DNA of 64,000 nt, taken from the NCBI GenBank assembly GCA_016705005.1, contig JADIZB010000004.1, forward strand, positions 124,001 through 188,000, in the 5' to 3' direction. The DNA comes from Bacteroidales bacterium (GTDB lineage Bacteria > Bacteroidota > Bacteroidia > Bacteroidales > Lentimicrobiaceae). Each line of letters starts with the position of its first letter. Position 1 is the stretch's first letter. This document shows, one piece after another, positions 16,919-25,500 of the stretch. Both the position numbers and the translations under genes were made by a program. The notes under the pieces are model-generated. The model was not told the DNA's origin. It ran no database searches and saw only the letters and a program-made list of their open reading frames with translations.

Positions 16919-18376
16919 CTACACATTGGTTTTACTTCCTGTCACAATACGAATAAAATTACCTATATCAAGTAACCTGAGTGCAGCAGCGAGAATGAGC
17001 GATGCTGAAATCATAATTCCCAACGATTTCAGCCAGGGAAACCCCAGTGAAATACACAGGAAATTGATGGCAACTACACCCATAGCATAGATGGCCAATA
17101 CTCCCAGATATCGCAGATTAATTCTGAATCTGAAATAGATACAAGCCAAAACCACCTGGGCAACTGCCATGATGCTCTGAGTAACCAGGCTTGCCCAGGC
17201 CGATCCCAACGCTCCGAAACGGGGAATCAAAAAAATGTTGAGGCTGAGATTCATCACCATGCCTGTTGCCGCAAGAATATTTAACTGTTTCAGGTTACCA
17301 TTGGCGGTGAGCAGGGTTCCAAAGACATAGGTGGCGGAAATTGAGATAAAACACCCCATCAAAACAGCAAAAACTGAAGCAGATTCATTGATGTAATGAT
17401 CATACATCAGATTCATCAGCTCAACCCGGTAGAATACAGAACCAAGGGCCAGGATAACCGAGGATACAAACAAAATAGAGAAAGAAAGCCTGACAAGGTT
17501 TTCAACACCCTGTTTCTGTTTGATCAATTTGGCAAAAAGCGGAAGCAGCAGAACAGAAAACAGGTAAGCTATATTGTTTGAAGCGTCAAGCAGGCGATAG
17601 GCATGAGCATAGATCCCGGACTGAATGTTCCCTTCATCCCCGTGAAGCAGGCGCCTGATCATCACTGAATCGATGCGGTTATAGAAAGTCATCAGCAAAA
17701 CCAGAATTGCAAAAGGCATACTTTGTTTCATGATCATCATGAAAAAAGGCCAGTTCCAGTTCAGTCTCCTGAATGAAGCTTTTTTAATGACAACAAGCAA
17801 TGCGATGAGTGCGGTTAAAGCATACGCTGCCGTTTGGGCATAAACGAACCATTCAATCCTGAATGATTCGGTGGTGACCTTACCCCACAGGAGGACACTG
17901 CAGATGGCAATCATCAGAATCCGGTCGAGCACCGAAAGGATACTGTCGGTTTTAAAATGTAGCAGAGCGCTGACATTCGACCTCAGATAAAGTATAAATG
18001 AGATAAAAAACTGGTTCAAACCGAGCAGACCGAGTATTGTGAGTTCATGCCCCCGGTACCCCCAAAGTAATCCCAGGGAGAGTGTTACAACGAAATAGAC
18101 CACAGCAAGAAGAAAACGCATAATCAGAATACTGCTGAAATGCTTGTTCAACAACTGGCTGTTCTGAGCGATGTTCCTGTTATTGAAATTGGTTATCCCA
18201 AAGTCGAGCAGGATATTGAAAAGGAAGGAGAAGTTGAAAATTGCAAAATAGAACCCAAAATCTTCAGCTCCGGTAACATTCTGCACTGTTCTGTCGATAC
18301 CAAAAATCCAGAATGGCTTGATCAGCAGGTTAAGTAACAGAAGGAAACCAAGATTGGTCAGAAATTTTCGTTGCAT
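16919..18376 (-). CDS. Wzx-like polysaccharide flippase
   Basis: 485 residues from the ATG giving MQRKFLTNLGFLLLLN; an upstream in-frame start at 18424 would add 16 residues with no family character. Twelve to fourteen hydrophobic helices fill the protein, with the MATE/MVF-type pattern of flippases, for example N-RNIAQN after TM2 and F-G-x-L-G-S-A-W-A in the C-terminal half. It should flip undecaprenyl-linked repeat units across the inner membrane. Neighbours (Wzz-like, ligase, glycosyltransferase) agree. Confidence 0.82.
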   Translation of the reverse strand: MQRKFLTNLGFLLLLNLLIKPFWIFGIDRTVQNVTGAEDFGFYFAIFNFSFLFNILLDFGITNFNNRNIAQNSQLLNKHFSSILIMRFLLAVVYFVVTLSLGLLWGYRGHELTILGLLGLNQFFISFILYLRSNVSALLHFKTDSILSVLDRILMIAICSVLLWGKVTTESFRIEWFVYAQTAAYALTALIALLVVIKKASFRRLNWNWPFFMMIMKQSMPFAILVLLMTFYNRIDSVMIRRLLHGDEGNIQSGIYAHAYRLLDASNNIAYLFSVLLLPLFAKLIKQKQGVENLVRLSFSILFVSSVILALGSVFYRVELMNLMYDHYINESASVFAVLMGCFISISATYVFGTLLTANGNLKQLNILAATGMVMNLSLNIFLIPRFGALGSAWASLVTQSIMAVAQVVLACIYFRFRINLRYLGVLAIYAMGVVAINFLCISLGFPWLKSLGIMISASLILAAALRLLDIGNFIRIVTGSKTNV

Positions 18377-18458
18377 TGGTATGACCGGATGTAAAATGCC
18401 GGAAGAAACAAGAGGTCGGAGCATTGAATTAAATCCCCCGACAGATTGTTAATAATTA

Positions 18459-18466
18459 TAAATTTG
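18459..18466 (+). promoter_or_regulatory. -7 box upstream of the glycosyltransferase gene
   Basis: TAAATTTG. It lies inside the upstream extension of the open frame, which argues for the later start codon at 18542. Confidence 0.4.
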
Positions 18467-18541
18467 CGCAAAAATATCATTATTCCTGATCATTACAAGC
18501 CTGAGGTTGATTTAATATACTCTGCCAAAAAACAAACTGTT

Positions 18542-19669
18542 TTGAAGATTGCGGTAAATACAAGATTGTTGCTCAACGGGAAGCTCGAAGGAATCGGATG
18601 GTTTACTTATGAGAACCTGAAGAGGATAACCATGTCGCATCCGGAACATGAGTTTTTCTTTATTTTTGACAGGCCTTTTCACCAGGAATTTATTTTTGGA
18701 AGCAATGTAACACCGGTGGTTATCGGGCCACCAGCGCGCCATCCCCTGCTCTATTTCATCTGGTTTGAAATTTCGGTCAGGTATATTCTCAGAAAAATCA
18801 GGGCAGATTTGTTCCTCTCACCCGACGGTTATCTTTCGCTGGGCTCAGGCATTCCCTCTGTTGCTGTTTTCCATGATCTCAATTTCGAGCATTATCCTGA
18901 AGATTTACCCTTTGCAGAGCGGTTTTATTACAGGACATTTTTCCGGAAATATGCCGGAAAGGCTTCCCGCATCGCTACCGTTTCGGAATTCTCCAAAAGC
19001 GATATCATTCAGCAATACGGAACCAATCCCGGGAAAATTGATGTGGTTTATAACGGGGCTAACGAAAAGTATGCGCCTGTTGATGAAGCTACCCAGGAAA
19101 CCACAAGGGCAAGGTTCAGTTTTGGTAAGCCTTATTTCTTTTTTGTCGGGGCACTTCATCCAAGGAAAAATCTTGTCAATCTTTTCAGGGCGTTTGATAT
19201 TTTCAGGGAAAGTGATGCAGAAGATACAAAACTACTTGTTGCGGGTGCCCGAAAATGGTGGACCGGAGAGATTGCAGATGTTTATGATAAAATGAAATTC
19301 AGGGATGATGTAATTTTTGCCGGAAGACTTGATACCGATGATATGCAGAAAGTGATGGGTTCGGCCCTGGCACTGACGTACGTTTCCTATTTTGAAGGCT
19401 TTGGGATACCCATAGTGGAAGCTTTCCGTTGTGGCACCCCGGTGATTACTTCAAAGGTTACTTCCATGCCTGAAATTGCCGGAGAAGCGGCTTTGTTGGT
19501 CGATCCGTTTAATCCGGATGACATTGCTCAGGCAATGCACAGCATTTCGACCGATGAAGCGCTGCGTGCCAGGTTGATAAACGCGGGAAATGAAAGGGCA
19601 ACTGATTTCACCTGGGAAAAATCGGCCGGGAGGTTATGGAATACCATTGAAAAAACATTGAATATTTAA
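18542..19669 (+). CDS. Glycosyltransferase family 4 (GT-B fold)
   Basis: 375 residues from the TTG at 18542, where the family-like N-terminus LKIAVNTRLLLNGKLEGIGWF begins; a TTG at 18446 would add 32 residues but lies before the -7 box. GT-B features: VAVFHDLNFEHYPEDLP in the N-domain, and in the C-domain FFVGALHPRKNLVNL, V-I-F-A-G-R-L and the nucleotide-sugar motif Y-F-E-G-F-G-I-P-I-V-E-A-F (E-x7-E type). It probably adds a sugar, often mannose-like, to the surface glycan. Its 3' end overlaps the convergent symporter gene by 4 nt. Confidence 0.82.
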   Translation: MKIAVNTRLLLNGKLEGIGWFTYENLKRITMSHPEHEFFFIFDRPFHQEFIFGSNVTPVVIGPPARHPLLYFIWFEISVRYILRKIRADLFLSPDGYLSLGSGIPSVAVFHDLNFEHYPEDLPFAERFYYRTFFRKYAGKASRIATVSEFSKSDIIQQYGTNPGKIDVVYNGANEKYAPVDEATQETTRARFSFGKPYFFFVGALHPRKNLVNLFRAFDIFRESDAEDTKLLVAGARKWWTGEIADVYDKMKFRDDVIFAGRLDTDDMQKVMGSALALTYVSYFEGFGIPIVEAFRCGTPVITSKVTSMPEIAGEAALLVDPFNPDDIAQAMHSISTDEALRARLINAGNERATDFTWEKSAGRLWNTIEKTLNI

Positions 19670-21102
19670 GCTTCAACAATTACCCTCGGTCTGGTGAACA
19701 GACTTACCATTACCACTGCGATAAAAGCCAGAACAAACGAAGCAAACCTTACTGAAATCATATTATCCAGAGCGTGGATCTCAGACCAGATTATGGTAGA
19801 TGCCGCACCTGTGATCATCCCTGCCAGCACTCCCTGCCAGGTCGTCTTTTTCCATTTCAGCATCAGCAGGATGGCCGGACCAAAGGAGGCACCCAGACCT
19901 GACCAGGCATAAGAGACCATTGCAAATATCAGTTTTTTGGAGGAAATTGCCAGAATAAATGCAGCAATTCCCACCGCCAATGTTACTACTCTGCTTAGGT
20001 TAACCATTGCTCTTGAGGAGAGTTTAATTCCGAGAACATTGTGACAAAGGTCTTCGGCAACAGTGGACGATACAACCAGCAAAAGGCTGTCGGCTGTTGA
20101 CATCATGGCAGCAATGGCAGCGGAGATCAGTATACCAGCTATCCAGTCGGGCATAAGGTCGGTAGCCATCCGGGGCATCACCCTTTCAACATCGCTGAAG
20201 TGACCCTGGCCATAAATCACCATTCCGATCAGCCCAATTGCCAGTGCCCCGGAGAAGGCAGGAACAGCCCAGAAAAGTGCAATCTTACGGCTAATCCGCA
20301 TTTTTCCGGCATCGCCTATCGACATAAATTTGGTAAGCAAATGCGGCTGGCCCATATATCCAAAAGCCCAGCTCAGTCCACCTGCGATGACGGCTGCACC
20401 AGCCCAGCCTGTTTTACCCCCGGTCAAATTCATATAATCAGTACCCGGAGCTGAAAAAGATTCCTGAAGGGATATCCCCCCGGAGGTAACCAGAAAATAT
20501 CCTGCGACCGGAAGAATAACCAGTGCTGCAAACATCAATACACCCTGAATTACATCAGTCCAGACTACTGCAAGAAAGCCGCCCATCATGGTATAAATGA
20601 TAATGACAGCTGCTCCCATCACCATACCATAGAATTGCCCGATTCCAAAAGTAACATTCAATACTTTTCCGGCTCCGTTAAACTGCGCGGCAAGGTAAAA
20701 TGTAAAGAAAAAGATTATGATAAACATAGCCATCAGCCTGAGTAAAGCCCCACCCCTATTGAAATAGTTGGCAAATACATCAGGAACAGTGATGGCATTG
20801 ATCTTTTCTGACAAATGCCGGATATCCGAAGCAATCATGTACCAATAAAAAAAGATGCCAAGCAAACATCCTATGGCTGTCCAGACTTCAATCAGCCCGG
20901 CGGCCAGTGCTGCTCCGGGCAATCCCAGTAACAACCAGGCTGATTCACCGGCCGACCTTTCGGACAATGCGACCACCCAAGGATTCATCTTTCGTCCGCC
21001 AAGAAAAAAATCGGCATTGGATTCATTCTTGCGGTAAGTGATCAATCCGATGGCAAGCATCACAATCAGGTAAAGGATAAATCCGATAAGGGTAGCATCC
21101 AT
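19666..21102 (-). CDS. putP: Sodium:solute symporter, PutP (proline) type
   Basis: 478 residues from the ATG giving MDATLIGFILY; an upstream TTG at 21126 would add 8 residues. About thirteen hydrophobic helices. PutP-like markers are D-F-F-L-G-G-R, L-S-E-R-S-A-G-E-S-A-W-L-L-L-G-L-P-G-A-A near TM2, and a helix with MMSTADSLLLVVSS where Na+-binding Ser/Thr lie. Predicted Na+-coupled proline uptake at the inner membrane; another amino acid is possible because SSS substrate cannot be fixed by sequence alone. Confidence 0.78.
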   Translation of the reverse strand: MDATLIGFILYLIVMLAIGLITYRKNESNADFFLGGRKMNPWVVALSERSAGESAWLLLGLPGAALAAGLIEVWTAIGCLLGIFFYWYMIASDIRHLSEKINAITVPDVFANYFNRGGALLRLMAMFIIIFFFTFYLAAQFNGAGKVLNVTFGIGQFYGMVMGAAVIIIYTMMGGFLAVVWTDVIQGVLMFAALVILPVAGYFLVTSGGISLQESFSAPGTDYMNLTGGKTGWAGAAVIAGGLSWAFGYMGQPHLLTKFMSIGDAGKMRISRKIALFWAVPAFSGALAIGLIGMVIYGQGHFSDVERVMPRMATDLMPDWIAGILISAAIAAMMSTADSLLLVVSSTVAEDLCHNVLGIKLSSRAMVNLSRVVTLAVGIAAFILAISSKKLIFAMVSYAWSGLGASFGPAILLMLKWKKTTWQGVLAGMITGAASTIIWSEIHALDNMISVRFASFVLAFIAVVMVSLFTRPRVIVEA

Positions 21103-21152
21103 GATTCCAATTTTGGGTGTTGACAATAGAATATGACATGCTAATATACGGG

Positions 21153-21178
21153 AATAAAAAAATCCGGCATAACCGGAT
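21153..21178 (-). terminator. Terminator after murB
   Basis: ATCCGG (21162-21167) and CCGGAT (21173-21178) form a short stem with a 5-nt loop; on the minus strand it is followed by a T run. Confidence 0.65.
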
Positions 21179-21204
21179 GAGGGAATAAAATTAACCGGTG
21201 GCTA

Positions 21205-22233
21205 TCAGAGTATATTGACTTCCGGCTCCAGATCAACTCCGAATTTGCTCCTGACCGAATCAATAATCTGCAAGGCCAGCGAGTAAATCTGATTTCCGGT
21301 TGCCTTTCCAAAATTAACCAGAACCAATGCCTGCCGGGCATGCACCCCGGCATCACCATCGCGGTAGCCCTTCCAGCCACACTGCTCTATCATCCAGCCG
21401 GCTGCAAGTTTAGTCCCGTTATCTGCTGCATAGGCCGGAATATCAGGATATGCAGTTCTGATTTCATTGAACTGCTGATTGCTGACCACAGGATTTTTGA
21501 AAAAACTTCCTGCATTGCCAAGCTCCAATGGATCGGGTAGTTTGCTGCGACGGATACTGGTCACGGCTCTTGCTACTGACCTGACCGACGGAACTTCACC
21601 CATTGCCTCAATTTCGGCAGGAATAGCTCCATAGGAAGTGTTTAGCTCCGGCCTCTTGCTCAGGCGAAAAGTAACAGATAAAATAAGATACTGCCCTTTC
21701 AGCTCATGCTTGAAAACACTGCTGCGGTAACCGAAAGAGCATTCATCGGAAAAGAACTCACGAAATTCACCGGTGCGTAACGAAACCGCATCCAGCATAT
21801 AGAAAGTATCTTTCATCTCAACACCATAAGCACCGATGTTCTGAATCGGGCTGCTACCTATATTGCCCGGTATAAGGCTGAGGTTTTCGAGTCCGCCGTA
21901 ATTGCGTTCCACACAAAACTGAACAAAATCGTCCCAGTTTTCACCTGCCATGCCCCTGACATAAACATACGTATCATCCTGATCAACTATTTCAATGCCT
22001 TTGGTGGCCATCCTGACAACCAGACCTTCATAATCACTGGTAAAAAGTACATTGCTTCCACCACCAAGAAAAAGAACCTTGCCATCATAACGGCCTATCC
22101 GTCTGAGCAGATCCGGCAGCTGGGATTCGTCGATAATTTCAGTATACTCCCTGGCACGGACATCCATGCCAAAAGTATTGAACTGCTTTAGATTGAAATT
22201 CTGAACGATGGTAATTGCAGGGTTGGAATCCAT
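21205..22233 (-). CDS. murB: UDP-N-acetylenolpyruvoylglucosamine reductase MurB
   Basis: 342 residues from the ATG giving MDSNPAITIVQNFN; a longer frame from 22281 reads through the promoter box. MurB reduces enolpyruvyl-UDP-GlcNAc to UDP-MurNAc with FAD and NADPH. Visible are the FAD-domain motifs FNTFGMDVRA and VLFLGGGSNVL, then LSLIPGNIGSSPIQNIGAYG, SFGYRSSVFK and the LELGNAGSFFKNP segment with the catalytic Ser. These fit type I (E. coli-like) MurB. Confidence 0.93.
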   Translation of the reverse strand: MDSNPAITIVQNFNLKQFNTFGMDVRAREYTEIIDESQLPDLLRRIGRYDGKVLFLGGGSNVLFTSDYEGLVVRMATKGIEIVDQDDTYVYVRGMAGENWDDFVQFCVERNYGGLENLSLIPGNIGSSPIQNIGAYGVEMKDTFYMLDAVSLRTGEFREFFSDECSFGYRSSVFKHELKGQYLILSVTFRLSKRPELNTSYGAIPAEIEAMGEVPSVRSVARAVTSIRRSKLPDPLELGNAGSFFKNPVVSNQQFNEIRTAYPDIPAYAADNGTKLAAGWMIEQCGWKGYRDGDAGVHARQALVLVNFGKATGNQIYSLALQIIDSVRSKFGVDLEPEVNIL

Positions 22234-22237
22234 TGCG

Positions 22238-22245
22238 CAAAGGTA
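22238..22245 (-). promoter_or_regulatory. -7 box 4 nt before the murB start
   Basis: TACCTTTG on the minus strand, then 4 nt, then ATG. This spacing predicts transcription starting at or next to the start codon. No clear -33 TTG. Confidence 0.5.
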
Positions 22246-22440
22246 AATGGTTCCGGGGAATTTTGGAAAAGGGGAACTCAAAGTTGAAAACTTATCAAAA
22301 GAAAATCTGTCAGAAGTCTGAAAGTCATACCAGTACCGAACGAATCAAACGTTTTTTAGCCTCCCGGATCACTTTCTCAATGAAATAAAATGGATTTTTG
22401 TTTTTAATTATTCTGAACTACGGTTTAATCCAATAAACTC

Positions 22441-22470
22441 TTGTAAAGTTTATTCAAATCTATAATTTTG
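22441..22470 (+). promoter_or_regulatory. Promoter of the giant exoprotein gene
   Basis: TTG 22441-22443, 19 nt, TAATTTTG 22463-22470. Leader about 75 nt. Confidence 0.65.
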
Positions 22471-22552
22471 TTCACTGCCTTCATGCAGCCAGGGCAGCCT
22501 TTGTTAAAGTATCATCTGATTCTCCTGTAAGCTGATTAATCAACATCCAACT

Positions 22553-25500
22553 ATGAAAATAAGAATAGTACTATTCTGCCTCATTCACACCGGATATTTA
22601 CACCTTAGTGCACAAACCCTCGAAAACCGCATTCTGTCATATACCAACCGCTGCATTGATGCTGCAGATATAGACGGTGACGGAGACCTTGATCTGGTCA
22701 GTGCCGGATTGAATAACCTTCAATGGCATAAGAATACCGGTACTGCCCTGTTCCGGAATTACCTGATTACTCCTAATTACAATGATGCAAGGGCTGTTAA
22801 AGCCTCTGATATCGATGACGATGGTGATATGGATATACTGGTCTCCTCCTTTACCAACAACCGGATACTATGGCAACGTAACAACGGAAATGAAATCTTC
22901 GACGAGGTTATTCTCACAAATTCAGCCGGAGGTACTGAATTTATTGAGGTAGCCGATATGGATAATGATGGTGATAATGACATTCTGGGTGCTGCTTTCA
23001 ACAGCGATCTGGTTTATCTCCTTACCAATGACGGAAGCGAAAACTTCACTTACAGCCCGATTGCCACAGGTCTGGACGGCGCTATTTCGGTCAGGGCCGG
23101 AGACCTGGACAATGATGGTGATACGGATGTAGTAGCCGCTTCGTTTAACAATAATTCCATTATATGGATTGAAAATACAGGAAGCGGCAGCTATAACACT
23201 CATTCACTTACTACATCACAGAATGGGCCTGTCAGTATTCTGATTACAGATTTTGACGAAGACAATGACCCCGATATCGTTTATACCTCAAACGGTGGCT
23301 ATGGATGGTTTAACAACACGAACGGCAGCTTTAACCAGATTACCCTGACAACCGGCGGCACCATACGTGAAATCAGGGTAGTTGATCTGGATGGGGATGG
23401 TCACAGGGATCTGTTGCTGACCGACTATGATGAGGATGATGTTCTCTGGAGGCGAAATAACGGAAATCTCACTTTTGGTTACAATACCGTTATCGATTTC
23501 TCAGTGGATTATGCTTCGATGCTGGTGACCGGAGATTTCAACGGTGATGGATTTACTGATGTTATTTCGGGGTCAAGTTTCGATTTAAAATTTCATGCAA
23601 ACAACTCAACACAGACCTTTATCAATCAAAGGATTGACCGGTATCTCGATACTGCTGCCTCTTCCTGTGCCGGCGATTTTGATAACGACGGCGATACTGA
23701 CCTGATGGCAGCAGGTTATCTGAGGCTTAGTTTTATCAGGAACGACGGAAACGGGTTATTCACCACCTCTCATGTAATGCCAACGAATCTCTCAATGGAC
23801 TGCATCGATATCCATGCCGCAGATATGGATGGCGACGGGGATACCGATGCTGTATTTACCGGCGATGCTTACGGATTTCCGGGTATCAGCTGGATAGAAA
23901 ACCTCGGGGGAGGTAATTTTGACCGCCTCGTAGTGTATGGTTTGTCTGATGCACAGGGAGTTTTCCCAGTCGACTTTGATTCTGACGGTGATATGGATGT
24001 AGTTGCCTCGACAAATGACGGATCCTATGTCCATTGGTACGAAAATGATGGTAATGAAGATTTTACACAGCACCTGATTTCAGGCAATTACTGGTATCCG
24101 ATGGATGTGGCAGCCCTCGACTACGATGAAGACGGGCTGATGGATGTGGTTGCAGCCTACAGCGGGAACAGTGATAAAATAGTACTGCACCATAACACGG
24201 GCACCGGGTTTTCTGACTGGGCCATCAATTCATCTGCACCGGGAGCAAGTTCTGTTGCTGTAAAAGACATGGATCTCGACGGTGACATTGACATCCTCTC
24301 CTCTTCCAGCGGAGATAATAAAATAGCATGGTACGAAAATCCGAACTTTACCCAGCATGTGATTACCACCAGTGCCTATGGTGCCGTGCATGTTGACGCC
24401 GGTGATTTTGATGGTGACGGCGATATTGATGTAACGTCAGCTTCACCGGGTGACGATAAAATCTGTTGGTATCAGAATGCAGGCAATATGAGCTTTACCA
24501 GAATTACCCTTACGGATAAACTCCCCGATCCTACTTCTGTAGCAACCGGTGATATCAACGGTGATGGAATGGATGAGATTTTTTCAACCTGCAAGACCAC
24601 TTATGCGGTCGCTATGTACGGGATACCCATGGCAGGGCCTCCCATAACACTGTCCGATTGCGATGAATTGTTTATCTCCGAATACATCGAAGGAAGTTCT
24701 TACAATAAAGCCATTGAAATATTCAATCCCACAACGGAAACAATAGACCTCGATGGCTATGAGATCAGTATATATCAGAACGGCAGTCTGTTTCCGACAC
24801 AGACCGTCGGATTGTCAGGCTCACTAACTTCGATGGGTATTCATGTTGTCGCCCACGGCTCTTCAGGTTCTGGTATCCTGGCGCTGGCTGACCAGACCTT
24901 TGGCTTTGGCTTCAATGGCAATGATGCTGTTGTTCTTTTGCACAATGGAGATATTATCGATATCCTCGGGAAAATCGGTTATGATCCCGGAACACAGTGG
25001 ATCAGCGGCGGAGTTTCCACGCTGGACATGACCATGATCAGGAAATCAGGCATATCAAAAGGGAGCAACATGAATCCGGTCACATTTGATCCGGCACTAC
25101 AGTGGAATGCGCTGCCGTTAGACAATATTTCAAACCTTGGGGCACATACTTCCATTTGTGCTTCGTATTGTCCGCCTTCAGTAAGTATAACCGCCTCGGC
25201 CAACCCTGCCTGCAGCAATACATTGGTAACTTTTACAGCCATTCCAGTGAACCAGGGGTCAACGCCGGTATTCCAATGGAAGAAGAACGGCATTGCCATC
25301 GGCACGAATTCTCCGGTTTGTACGACCTCAAATCTGGCCAACAACGATATAATTCTCTGTGAAATGACAAGCAGTGAAGCCTGTGCGATCACACCCCTGG
25401 TGATCAGCAACAGCATAACCATGTCAGTTACCCAGAGTGTTACCCCGTTTGTAACAATTTCAACTCCTTCGAATTCATTCTGCCAGGGAACACAGGTTAC

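Noticed and set aside
19666..21102. Pantothenate or sialic-acid type symporter as alternative to PutP
   Set aside because: The LSERSAGESAW-LLLGLPGAA region fits the proline branch better; substrate is still only inferred.
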